A DNA stretch of 64,000 nt from Candidatus Sulfopaludibacter sp. SbA3 (GTDB lineage Bacteria; Pseudomonadota; Alphaproteobacteria; Caulobacterales; Hyphomonadaceae). The notes beneath the pieces are model-generated. The model saw only the letters and a program-made list of their open reading frames with translations, did no database searches and was not told the origin of the DNA. Below are positions 43,121 through 51,967 of this stretch, in pieces. Where the stretch lies: contig CAMDAC010000003.1 of assembly GCA_945888325.1 (NCBI GenBank), positions 124,001 through 188,000 of the forward strand, read 5' to 3'. The stretch's first letter is position 1, and each line of letters begins with the position of its first letter. The position numbers were made by a program, and so were the translations under genes.

Positions 43121-44227
43121 CTAGTAAAGCGTCGCGAGCGCCTTGCCGTCATAGTCGCGCAGGTCAGCGAAGCGGCCTTCTTTCACCTTCTTCGCCCATT
43201 CCGGGTCCTGAAGGACGGCGCGGCCGACGGCGACGAGGTCGAACTCGCCCTTGTCGAGGCGCGCTTCGAGGTCATCCAGCGAGCGCTGCGGGGCGCCTTC
43301 CCCGGCGAAGGATTTCTCGAAGTCGCCATTCAGGCCGACCGAGCCGACGGTGATCGTCGGCAGGCCCGTCAGCTTCTTCGCCCAGCCGGCGCCGTTGAGG
43401 CCGTTCGGCCCGTCGATCTCCGGGAATTCCGGCTCCCAGTAGCGGCGCTGCGAGACGTGCAGGCAGTCGACGCCCGCGTCCACGAACACCTTCAGGAAGG
43501 CTTCCAGCTCCTGCGGCGTCGGCGCGAGGCGTGCGGTATAGTCCTGCTGCTTCCATTGCGAATAGCGCAGGATGATCGGGAAATCCGGGCCGACTTTCTT
43601 GCGGATCTCGCGGATGATGTCGCCGCCAAAGCTGGCGCGCTCTGTCAGGCCGCCGCCATAGCGGTCGGAGCGCTTGTTCATCGCGTCCCAGAAGAACTGG
43701 TCGATCAGGTAGCCGTGTGCGCCGTGGATCTCCAGCGTGTCGAAGCCGAGGCGTTTGGCGTCGGCCGCGGCGTCGGCATAGGCGAGCACCATGTCGTCCA
43801 CCTCGGCGGTGGTCGGCTCGGGCAGCACCTGCTTGCCGGTATGGGTCAGGCCCGAGGGGCTGTCGGTCGGCGCGTCGGGATTGGGGCCCGTGCCCTGCTT
43901 GCGCACCATGCCCTGGTGCCAGATCTGCGGGGCGATCGCGCCGCCCTCGGCATGCACCTTCTCGACCACCCGGCCCCAGCCCTTCAGGGCATCGTCCTTG
44001 TAGAAGTTCGGCACATTCGGATCATTCGACGAGCCGCCCCGGCGCACGGTCGTGCCCTCGGTGACCAGCAGGCCGACATCGGCGGCGGCCCGGCGGGCAT
44101 AATAATCGGCCACATCCTCCCCCGGCACGCCGCCCGGCGAGCGCGAGCGGGTCATCGGCGCCATCACGACGCGGTTGCGAAGTTCGAGTTTGCCGAGCTT
44201 GAAGGGGGTGAACAGGGTGCGCGTCAT
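43121..44227 (-). CDS. NADH:flavin oxidoreductase (Old Yellow Enzyme family)
   Basis: LFTPFKLGKLELRNRVVMAPMTRSRS; EIHGAHGYLIDQFFWDAMNKRSDRYGG. Confidence 0.95.
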   Translation of the reverse strand: MTRTLFTPFKLGKLELRNRVVMAPMTRSRSPGGVPGEDVADYYARRAAADVGLLVTEGTTVRRGGSSNDPNVPNFYKDDALKGWGRVVEKVHAEGGAIAPQIWHQGMVRKQGTGPNPDAPTDSPSGLTHTGKQVLPEPTTAEVDDMVLAYADAAADAKRLGFDTLEIHGAHGYLIDQFFWDAMNKRSDRYGGGLTERASFGGDIIREIRKKVGPDFPIILRYSQWKQQDYTARLAPTPQELEAFLKVFVDAGVDCLHVSQRRYWEPEFPEIDGPNGLNGAGWAKKLTGLPTITVGSVGLNGDFEKSFAGEGAPQRSLDDLEARLDKGEFDLVAVGRAVLQDPEWAKKVKEGRFADLRDYDGKALATLY

Positions 44228-44342
44228 CGGGGTGTCCTTTTGGAAGCTGGCCGTGAAGTGGGACGCGGCGCGGACTTCGTCAACCATTGACGCCGCGCGG
44301 GAGTGTCGGCACGTCTAATCAGACGCTTCAGTGGGGGTAAAC

Positions 44343-45356
44343 ATGACGCGCTTTCTGGCTCCGGCTTTGGTCCTGGCCGGCTTTCTCGCGGCCTGCGCTA
44401 CGCCGGGCTATGACTATACCGCCCGGGCCGCGCCGAATTTCCCGGAAGCCCTCAATTACACCGACGTGTCGGCCGGCCGGTTCGATGGCCCTGCCGGCGA
44501 CATTGCCGGGCGCGAGTTTGACGCCCTGATCCGGTCTGCCGAGCTGGAAGGCCGCCCCTGGTTCGTGGTGCTCGAGGCCGACCAGCCGCAGGGCGTTTAT
44601 GAAGGCGGCGTGGCGGTGACCAGCTACCGCGGCGAGATCCGCCTCGAGTCGGAGCGCCGCTGCGCCGAGTATGACGGCCCATTCGACTGCGAACGCGAGA
44701 AGATCGTCGAGATGGAGTGCACCAAGGAAATCGTCGATGTGCAGGTCACGGCCAGCCTGATCGACCTGGCGGCGCGGCGCACCGTGTTCACCTCCGCCCA
44801 GGGCGGCACGACCGAGCGGGAAGACTGCTATGATGTCGCCGAATATCCGTATACGAACCAATCAACGGGCACGATCGGCTCGACCATCTTTGAAACCTAC
44901 GGCAATTATGAAGCGCCCTATGGCATGATCGCGGACGCCGTACCCGCCGCCGTCGCCCAGTTCCGGTTCGACATCGCGCCCTACATGGCCACCTTCCGCG
45001 CCGAGATCGTCACCAAGCCGCTGGTTGGCGAGGAAGCCGGGGACGCGCGCTTCGCCGCCGCCGTGAGCGCCACAAAGCGCGGCGAATTCATCGGCGCGTG
45101 TGCGCAATGGGTGGAGCTGGCAGAGGCCTATCCGAACGCGCCGGGCATCCAGCACAACGCGGGCGCCTGCGCCGAAGCGCGGGGCGACCTTGCGACCGCG
45201 CACTCACAATACGCGCATGCCGCGGAACTCGCGAAGCAGATCCCGCTGCTGAAGGACAAGGACGCAAAGCCGATCTTCGATGCGCTGACGCGGGTCAATC
45301 AGGGGCGCTACGAAAACACGCTGATCGACCAGGCGAAGGATACCGGCGGCAGCTGA
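44343..45356 (+). CDS. Hypothetical lipoprotein with TPR-like C-terminus
   Basis: MTRFLAPALVLAGFLAAC lipobox; C-terminal helical repeats. Confidence 0.75.
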   Translation: MTRFLAPALVLAGFLAACATPGYDYTARAAPNFPEALNYTDVSAGRFDGPAGDIAGREFDALIRSAELEGRPWFVVLEADQPQGVYEGGVAVTSYRGEIRLESERRCAEYDGPFDCEREKIVEMECTKEIVDVQVTASLIDLAARRTVFTSAQGGTTEREDCYDVAEYPYTNQSTGTIGSTIFETYGNYEAPYGMIADAVPAAVAQFRFDIAPYMATFRAEIVTKPLVGEEAGDARFAAAVSATKRGEFIGACAQWVELAEAYPNAPGIQHNAGACAEARGDLATAHSQYAHAAELAKQIPLLKDKDAKPIFDALTRVNQGRYENTLIDQAKDTGGS

Positions 45357-45366
45357 AAACCGGGGC

Positions 45367-45492
45367 TCAGCCCTGGAACACACCGATGAGGGGAAGGCCG
45401 GCGGCGCTGGCTTCAGCGGCGATGCCCCAGAGGATGCCGGCCGCAAAGGCCACGGCGCTGAACACGGTTTTGTGGAAAATGTTCTTCGCCAA
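45367..45492 (-). CDS. 41-aa small hydrophobic protein, TTG start (absent from ORF track)
   Basis: Translation (M)AKNIFHKTVFSAVAFAAGILWGIAAEASAAGLPLIGVFQG; GGGAG 8 nt before TTG; TTGACA (-35-like) at 45551-45556. Confidence 0.5.
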   Translation of the reverse strand: MAKNIFHKTVFSAVAFAAGILWGIAAEASAAGLPLIGVFQG

Positions 45493-45563
45493 GTTCCGCA
45501 CTCCCACGCTGACACAACTCAGCCGATGACGTGCAAAGCGGGGGCCGTCTTGTCAACGCTTTT

Positions 45564-45770
45564 TTAACCGTCTTTTGGATCGTGTTTTGATTCTGGCATC
45601 TCGCGGCGATGGCCTTCGGTCAGCTTCGCCTGCTTTTCGGCCTTTGCGGCCTCCAGTTTCTTCTCGGCTTTCGTGCGGCCAAACTTCGCGCGGTTTTCTT
45701 TCGCGCGCTGCTCGGCATCTGCTTTTTCCTTCGCCTTGCGGGCCTTGTTGAGATTGATGGGCGTGGTCAT
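45564..45770 (-). CDS. DUF4169 family protein
   Basis: MTTPINLNKARKAKEKADAEQRAKENRAKFGRTKAEK. Confidence 0.88.
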   Translation of the reverse strand: MTTPINLNKARKAKEKADAEQRAKENRAKFGRTKAEKKLEAAKAEKQAKLTEGHRREMPESKHDPKDG

Positions 45771-46357
45771 GCCGCCGCGATCCGCGCGTCGAGCCTCGCC
45801 TTCACGTCCGGCCATTCGCGGTCGAGGATGGAGAAGAAGACGGTGTTGCGCTGGAAGCCATTGCCGACGATCTTGTGGTTGCGCAGGATGCCTTCCTGCA
45901 CGGCGCCAAGTTTCAGCACGGCGGTGCGCGAGCGCATGTTGCGCTCGTCCACCTGGTACTGCACACGCCGGGCGCCCCACTCTTCAAAGAGGTGTCCCAT
46001 CAGCAGGCGCTTGCACGAGGGATTCACCACCGTGCCCTGCGCCTCGGGCGCATAGCAGGTCATGCCGACCTCGACCGTCTTGTTGGTCTCGCTGGGATCC
46101 AGCCAGCTGGTGATGCCAAGGAACGCGCCGTCGGACGGCCGTGTCACGAGAAACGGGATCATCGTGCCGTCAATCGTCCGCTTGCGGATCACCTCGACCC
46201 ACTCGGTGACCCAGTCGCCCGGCGCCCAATGGGACCAGAGCCTGAAAATCTCCGGCGCCCGCTCGTTCAGCGCGTAAAGTTCCGGCGCGTCCGTCGCCTC
46301 GTCGTAGGGGCGAAGGCGCACGTGCGCGTTCTCCAGGATGAGCGGGGCGAGCGTCAT
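45767..46357 (-). CDS. GNAT family N-acetyltransferase (RimJ/RimL-like)
   Basis: ARRVQYQVDERNMRSRTAVLKLGAVQEGILRNHKIV. Confidence 0.9.
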   Translation of the reverse strand: MTLAPLILENAHVRLRPYDEATDAPELYALNERAPEIFRLWSHWAPGDWVTEWVEVIRKRTIDGTMIPFLVTRPSDGAFLGITSWLDPSETNKTVEVGMTCYAPEAQGTVVNPSCKRLLMGHLFEEWGARRVQYQVDERNMRSRTAVLKLGAVQEGILRNHKIVGNGFQRNTVFFSILDREWPDVKARLDARIAAA

Positions 46358-46363
46358 GGCGGC

Positions 46364-46660
46364 TCAGTCCTTGTTGGCGTCGCGCCATTGCTCCATCGCC
46401 AGCGAGATGGCGAAGGTTTCGCGGTATTTCGGACTGGAGGCCGGACGCGGCGGCTTCTGCGAGGTCAGCGCCATGATCTCGGCCAGCTTGTTGTGCGCCG
46501 CGCCCGCCTGCCCCGCGCCGATATAGGCGTGCAGCTCGACCAGCGCCGAGGACATCGGGTCATGCGCGCGGATGACGAAATAGGGCTCGTCCTCGGCCAG
46601 TTTCGGCAGGACATCGAACTGGGACGGATTGGCTTTCGAGCCGACGGGGGGCTTGGACAT
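46364..46660 (-). CDS. Conserved hypothetical protein
   Basis: 98 aa, coding-like composition, co-directional with neighbours. Confidence 0.65.
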   Translation of the reverse strand: MSKPPVGSKANPSQFDVLPKLAEDEPYFVIRAHDPMSSALVELHAYIGAGQAGAAHNKLAEIMALTSQKPPRPASSPKYRETFAISLAMEQWRDANKD

Positions 46661-46738
46661 GGTGTTGGGTCTTTCTGAACGGGAGGTGATTCTCTGCCGC
46701 CACTCTATCCACCCGCCGGGCCAGCGTCAGCAAGACTG

Positions 46739-47035
46739 TCAGATGCCGAAGAAAAGCCGGTTGATGGCATTGGCGATGGGATCCTCGTAATCGGCGAGGG
46801 TCCGCACGACGGGGCCGAGGTCCTTGCGCTGCACGGCTGCCAGCTGCTGCACGGCGACAAGATGGTCCTCGCCGTCCAGGTTCACTTTTGGCGTCACGCC
46901 TTCCAGTTCCAGCAGTTCGCTGGCCGGAAACAACGGCGCGACCAGAACGCTCGCGCCCGTGTCCAGACCGGGATACTGCAGCACGACGACTTTCTGCTTC
47001 GCGCCCTTGAGCGTGTGTACCGTCAGGGCCTGCAT
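46739..47035 (-). CDS. ccdB: CcdB-type toxin
   Basis: GASVLVAPLFPASELLELEGVTPKVNLDGEDHLVAVQQLAAVQRKDLG...ANAINRLFFGI. Confidence 0.9.
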   Translation of the reverse strand: MQALTVHTLKGAKQKVVVLQYPGLDTGASVLVAPLFPASELLELEGVTPKVNLDGEDHLVAVQQLAAVQRKDLGPVVRTLADYEDPIANAINRLFFGI

Positions 47036-47038
47036 CGG

Positions 47039-47263
47039 TCAGAACAATCTGAGGCGATCAGACCAGAGCCCCGCTTCCTCAATCCGCTTGTTCCAGGCCG
47101 CAATCGCTTCCCGGTTATGCTCGGACCAGATCCGCATTTCCTCGGCGCGGGTCCTGAATCGGATCGCCTCCTCCGCCACGGCGGAAAGGTTCACCCCGGC
47201 GGCCTTCGCCCGTGCGACCAGCGCCTCATCGAGCGTCAGGTTGACGCGAACTTTCGAGGCCAT
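47039..47263 (-). CDS. ccdA: CcdA-type antitoxin
   Basis: RHH-like KVRVNLTLDEALVARAKAAGVNLSAVAEEAI plus CcdB-binding tail NREAIAAWNKRIEEAGLWSDRLRLF. Confidence 0.92.
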   Translation of the reverse strand: MASKVRVNLTLDEALVARAKAAGVNLSAVAEEAIRFRTRAEEMRIWSEHNREAIAAWNKRIEEAGLWSDRLRLF

Positions 47264-47283
47264 GGGCGGCTCCTGTAGACGAA

Positions 47284-47310
47284 ATGATGCGCATATATAA
47301 TCCGCATCAT
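47284..47310 (-). promoter_or_regulatory. Candidate ccdAB operator/promoter inverted repeat
   Basis: ATGATGCG-CATATATAATC-CGCATCAT: perfect 8-bp arms around an AT-rich -10-like core, 20 bp upstream of ccdA. Confidence 0.6.
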
Positions 47311-47328
47311 CCCTGCGCACAACGCCGG

Positions 47329-47634
47329 CTAGTTGCCCTGCGCCGGCATCCCGTAGCGCTCGACCTTCACGACTTCGCCGGTGACACCGTCAATCTCGAT
47401 CTCGATCACCACCCCGTCGGCATCGGCGCCCTCGAACTTCCACACGCCCCGGCGCGCCTTCACTTCGCGCACCGTGGCGAGGCCTCTCGCCTTGGCGATT
47501 TCCAGCGCCTGCGTCTCGGTCACTTCAAATTCCGCGACTGAGCGCTCGTCATCGCCCTTGCCGGCGAGGGCGGGGCCGGTGCCCGCGAGCATCAGCAGGG
47601 CGGCGAGCAGCGTGCTTCTGAGCAGTTCGGTCAT
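47329..47634 (-). CDS. PepSY domain-containing protein
   Basis: Signal peptide; VTETQALEIAKARGLATVREVKARRGVWKFEGADADGVVIEIEIDGVTGEVVKVE. Confidence 0.88.
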   Translation of the reverse strand: MTELLRSTLLAALLMLAGTGPALAGKGDDERSVAEFEVTETQALEIAKARGLATVREVKARRGVWKFEGADADGVVIEIEIDGVTGEVVKVERYGMPAQGN

Positions 47635-47705
47635 GGCATGTCCTCCAATGATGTGGCCGGGCAGACATAAGGTCGCCCGGCCACGGTTTTTAGGGGCGCC
47701 CCGTC

Positions 47706-49220
47706 TCAAAGCGACGGCGCCGGTCCGCCTCCCCCACCCGGCGGTTTGCTGCCCAGCAGGGGATGCGGGTCATAGAGCCCCTGAAATGCCGGATCGAGCA
47801 GGTAGTCGAGCCGCCGCGCCGTGATGCCTCGCCGGCCGGAGACCTGCAGCGCAAGGCTGGAGCGATCCATCTGCCGCAGTCCCTCCTCGGAGAAATCCCC
47901 GAGCACGCGGGAGAGCTCCGACGCCGACAACAGGTTCGGCACGCCGAACGCCTGGATCGCGGCAGTGTTGTTGAGCACCGTCGACCATTCCCCCGGCAGC
48001 ATCCGCTCAATCTGCGCGAGGTCCTGGAAGAAGGCCCAGACGCGCATGCCGTAGGAGCGTGCCAGCGTGTAGACCATCGGCAGCAGGCCGAAGTCCCCCA
48101 GCTGCGCGCACTCATCGATGGCGAACAGCGTGCGGTGTTTCGGCAGGTTGCCCTCCCGCGACAGCACCGCCGACATCAGCGCCGCCGTCCACAGCCGGAA
48201 CAGGGGCGCGTGGCTGGCGAGCTTGGTCGGCGGCACGACCAGGTAGATCGTCATCGGATCTCCCCGGCGGACGGCCGCGAGATCGATGGTCGAGGTCTTC
48301 ACCGTGCGCTGCGCCGCTTCCGAGGCGATCACCGAGAAATAGCTGCAGGCCGTGGCATGAATGCCGGAACGCGTGACGTCCGTGGTCTGAAGATAGTTCG
48401 AGATTTCCTCATACGCGAAGGATGGCAGTTTCTTGCCGCAGGTATCGAGCAGCACAGCCAGGTTGTACGTGCTGTCATCGCGCTTCAGCATCCGGCGCAC
48501 TTCGATCAGGTTGCGGTCCTGCGGCTCGCGCGTTGCGGCAATCGCCGCGATCACGCCGGCCGACAGGTCATGCCCGCGGATATCCCAGAACGGGTCCTTG
48601 GAGATCTTGCCGCCGCCGGACAGCTGCTTGGCGATGTCCATCGACAGGGCGGAGGACTCGACGCCCGGAATGGCAAACGCATCCATCGGGTTGAGACTGT
48701 CGGTTTCCGGCGAGATTACCCCGAACGGATCGATGACATGCACCGTCTGGCCCATTTCTCGGCGGCGGCGCGCCGTGATCTGGCAGGCCTCACCCTTCGG
48801 ATCGATCACGATGACCGGGCCTTCATAGGTCAGCAGGTTCGGGATCAGCGCCCCCCGGCCCTTGCCGGCGCCGGTGGGCGCGATGGTGATCATGTGGCCC
48901 TCGCCTTCCAGCCAGAGCGGATTTCCCGACTGCACCACAGGCACCGGCCCCTCGCGGAAGCCGACCTGCTGGCGCGTCTCGTCAATCTGCCAGCCGAGCA
49001 GCAACCGGTCGCCCGCGCCGAGCGCGGGATTGTCCGCAGGCGGAAGGATCGGCGGATTGTTGGGCGGCTGCTTTTTTGCCCCGCGCCTCTTTGTGCGCGT
49101 GGCCGCCTTCGCGTCTGGTTTGGCATCGGCCTTCGCCGGCCCATTGTGGTTTGGTGTGTTGGCCCCTGCCCCCTCGGCTTCCCAGCCCCGCGGAGTTTCA
49201 GATGACCCGGACATTTTCAT
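47706..49220 (-). CDS. VirD4/TraG-type conjugative coupling ATPase, no evident TM segment
   Basis: Walker A APTGAGKGRG, LPKHRTLFAIDECAQLGDF, YGMRVWAFFQDLAQIERMLPGEWSTVLNN. Confidence 0.9.
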   Translation of the reverse strand: MKMSGSSETPRGWEAEGAGANTPNHNGPAKADAKPDAKAATRTKRRGAKKQPPNNPPILPPADNPALGAGDRLLLGWQIDETRQQVGFREGPVPVVQSGNPLWLEGEGHMITIAPTGAGKGRGALIPNLLTYEGPVIVIDPKGEACQITARRRREMGQTVHVIDPFGVISPETDSLNPMDAFAIPGVESSALSMDIAKQLSGGGKISKDPFWDIRGHDLSAGVIAAIAATREPQDRNLIEVRRMLKRDDSTYNLAVLLDTCGKKLPSFAYEEISNYLQTTDVTRSGIHATACSYFSVIASEAAQRTVKTSTIDLAAVRRGDPMTIYLVVPPTKLASHAPLFRLWTAALMSAVLSREGNLPKHRTLFAIDECAQLGDFGLLPMVYTLARSYGMRVWAFFQDLAQIERMLPGEWSTVLNNTAAIQAFGVPNLLSASELSRVLGDFSEEGLRQMDRSSLALQVSGRRGITARRLDYLLDPAFQGLYDPHPLLGSKPPGGGGGPAPSL

Positions 49221-49573
49221 TCCCTCACGGAGGACGACAACCGCCCTCCTTGACCAGGAGGCTCATTCAACAGACGTTGAAAGTCAATAATGATTTTTAT
49301 GGGAAATCGCACAGAGCAGCTATGCAAGCCATTTCGTCCCTATACGGACGATCCCTGTTTACCCAGCATTCGCTGCAGGATCAATCCCGACGGGCAGGCT
49401 GAACGGCCGCACAAAACTTTTTCATTGATTTCTGCGTTGGAATTAAGGCATGCAGGCGCGCATGGATTTCGCCTGCGCGCAATGCAAAACCCACGTCGAG
49501 ACATTCCGCATCAAGCAAAGTCCACAGTCTGCACAACGAACCTCGGGCACCGGAGCAGAGGTCCGCACAAAGA

Positions 49574-50353
49574 CTAAAGCCCGTCCTCTTCTTTCATGAT
49601 GTCCCAGAGATATTTCTCCGGAAACATCAGGAAATCGCGCGTCAGTTTCACATGCTCCAGCGAGTCCCACTCGCGCCGCATGGGCCCCTCGCCCGTCATC
49701 TCGTAGATCCAGGCATCGGGATAGGCGAGCAGCATCGGCGAGTGCGTCGCGATCACGAACTGGCTGCCCGCCTTCACCAGTTCGTGCAGGCGCCGTAGGA
49801 AGCGGATCAACCGGTGCGGCGACAGAGCCGCCTCTGGCTCGTCGAGCACATAGAAGCCGTTGCCAAACAATCGGTGCTCGACCAGCGCGAGGAAACTCTC
49901 GCCGTGCGACTGGTGATGCAGCGACAAGCCGCCGTAAGCATCCCGGATTCTGGGTCCGCCCATCGGATCTTCATCCAGCCGGTCGATGTTGGTCGCAACG
50001 TTGAAATAGCTTTCCGCGCGCAGGAAGTAGCCGTCCCTCGGGCGCCGGATGGCGCGGACCAGGCGCAGGAACTCATGCAGGCTGGAATAGGACCGTGAAG
50101 TCTCGAAACTCTGATTGCGACTGCCGCCTTCGGCGTTGAACCCCGCAGCGATGGCGATAGCCTCGACCAAAGTTGACTTGCCGCTACCATTCTCACCGAC
50201 GAGGAACGTGACCCTGGGATGCAGGTCCAATGTCTCCCATCCGGCGACAGCCGGCAGGCTGAATGGGTAATCGCCAGCGTCCCAGCCAGCGCCGCGCTGC
50301 TGTCTGACCTGCATGATGAACCCGTCAAAATCGATCGCCCGCCGTTCAGCCAT
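49574..50353 (-). CDS. AAA family ATPase (AAA_21-like)
   Basis: RVTFLVGENGSGKSTLVEAIAIAAGFNAEGGSRNQSFETSRSYSSLH; FYVLDEPEAALSPHR; FVIATHSPMLLAYPDAWI. Confidence 0.9.
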   Translation of the reverse strand: MAERRAIDFDGFIMQVRQQRGAGWDAGDYPFSLPAVAGWETLDLHPRVTFLVGENGSGKSTLVEAIAIAAGFNAEGGSRNQSFETSRSYSSLHEFLRLVRAIRRPRDGYFLRAESYFNVATNIDRLDEDPMGGPRIRDAYGGLSLHHQSHGESFLALVEHRLFGNGFYVLDEPEAALSPHRLIRFLRRLHELVKAGSQFVIATHSPMLLAYPDAWIYEMTGEGPMRREWDSLEHVKLTRDFLMFPEKYLWDIMKEEDGL

Positions 50354-50427
50354 GCAGGTTGCCTCCGTTCCGGCCCAAGGTTGCAAACCTCGGGCCAGTC
50401 CGCAAGGCTGGATCAGCTGGGCGAAAC

Positions 50428-51831
50428 TCAGGCCGGGTCGGGCCCGATCATTTTCTCCGGCCGAACGATGGCGTCGAAGTCGGCTTCGGAGATGCCGAGC
50501 GCGAGGGCTTCGACTTTCAGCGTCGTGCCGTTCTTGTGCGCGTTCTTGGCAACCTTCGCGGCGAGGTCGTAGCCGTACTTTTCCTTCAACGGCGTCACAA
50601 GCATCAGCGAGTTCTCGAGCGCGCGCTGGATATTGTCGAGCCGCGGCTCGATGCCCACCACGCAATTGTCCGTGAACGACACCGACGCATCGGCGAGCAG
50701 CTGCACCGATTGCAGGAAATTGTACGCCATCATCGGATTGAACACGTTGAGTTCGAAATGGCCCTGCGAGCCGGCAAACGCGATCGCCGCATTGTTGCCG
50801 AGGATATGCGCGCAGACCTGGGTCATCGCTTCGCACTGAGTGGGGTTCACCTTGCCCGGCATGATCGATGAGCCCGGCTCGTTCTCCGGCAGTGCCAGCT
50901 CGCCAAGTCCGGAACGTGGACCCGAGCCGAGGAAGCGGATGTCGTTGGCAATCTTGAAACAGCTCATCGCCACCGTGGTGATCGCGCCGTGCGTGAACAC
51001 CATCGCGTCATGCGCCGCGAGCGCCTCGAACTTGTTCGGGGCGGAGGTAAACTTGAGTCCCGTGATCTGCGCGATCTTGTCGGCCACCAGTTCGGCAAAG
51101 CCCGCCGGCGAGGCGAGCCCCGTGCCGACAGCGGTGCCGCCCTGCGCCAGTTCCATCAGCGCCGGCAGCGTCAGCTCGATCCGCTTGATGCCGTTCTCGA
51201 TCTGCTTTGCGTAGCCAGAGAATTCCTGACCCAGCGTGACCGGAGTCGCGTCCTGCGTATGCGTGCGGCCAATCTTGATGATCGACTTCCAGGCCTGCGC
51301 CTTGTCGTTCAGCGCATTGTGCAGCGTCTGCAGCGCCGGCAGCAGCTTGTGCACGACCTCTTCGGCGCAGGCGATGTGCATCGCGGTCGGGAACGTGTCG
51401 TTCGACGACTGGCTCATGTTGACATGGTCGTTCGGATGGACCGGCTTTTTCGAGCCCATCTCGCCGCCGAGCATCTCGATGGCGCGGTTGGAGATCACCT
51501 CGTTGGCGTTCATGTTCGACTGCGTGCCCGAGCCCGTCTGCCAGACGACCAGCGGGAAATGCGCGTTCAGCTTGCCTTCGATCACTTCGTCGGACGCCTG
51601 GATGATCACCTTACCCAGCGCCGGATCGAGCTTGCCGAGCGCCATGTTGGTCTCGGCCGCCGCCTTCTTGACGATCCCGAGCGCGCGCACGACCGGGGCG
51701 GGCTGGCGCTCCCAGCCGATCTTGAAATTCCCCAGCGAACGCTGCGCCTGCGCGCCCCAGTACTTGTCCGCCTCGACCTCAATGGGGCCGAACGTATCGG
51801 TTTCGGTGCGGGTGGGGGTCTTGGCGGCCAT
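50428..51831 (-). CDS. fumC: Class II fumarate hydratase
   Basis: [48 protein letters not shown]. Confidence 0.97.
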   Translation of the reverse strand: MAAKTPTRTETDTFGPIEVEADKYWGAQAQRSLGNFKIGWERQPAPVVRALGIVKKAAAETNMALGKLDPALGKVIIQASDEVIEGKLNAHFPLVVWQTGSGTQSNMNANEVISNRAIEMLGGEMGSKKPVHPNDHVNMSQSSNDTFPTAMHIACAEEVVHKLLPALQTLHNALNDKAQAWKSIIKIGRTHTQDATPVTLGQEFSGYAKQIENGIKRIELTLPALMELAQGGTAVGTGLASPAGFAELVADKIAQITGLKFTSAPNKFEALAAHDAMVFTHGAITTVAMSCFKIANDIRFLGSGPRSGLGELALPENEPGSSIMPGKVNPTQCEAMTQVCAHILGNNAAIAFAGSQGHFELNVFNPMMAYNFLQSVQLLADASVSFTDNCVVGIEPRLDNIQRALENSLMLVTPLKEKYGYDLAAKVAKNAHKNGTTLKVEALALGISEADFDAIVRPEKMIGPDPA

Positions 51832-51967
51832 GGAGGGCTCCTGAGGCTGGGGTCTATGTGCCCGCGCGGTCTAGCGAGGCCGGCCCGGCGCTTCAAGGGC
51901 GGAGGGGCTCGACAGGACGGACGGTCTCCGCGCAATCTGACCCGAGACACCAGCAGGGAGGCTGAAG

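Noticed and set aside
45098-45529. Alternative ORFs on both strands (45098..45529 + and 45204..45515 -)
   Set aside because: Overlap the TPR-like lipoprotein gene in shadow frames; the 41-aa TTG-start peptide in another frame has better SD and composition.
47763-49205. 480-aa plus-strand ORF
   Set aside because: Antisense shadow of the VirD4-like gene.
49574-50353. Anti-phage defence system built on the AAA ATPase
   Set aside because: No nuclease, TOPRIM or reverse transcriptase partner is adjacent; stand-alone AAA_21-like ATPases of this type are common.
45367-50353. Integrative conjugative element
   Set aside because: No integrase, relaxase, VirB genes, att repeats or tRNA boundary seen; only a single coupling-protein gene.
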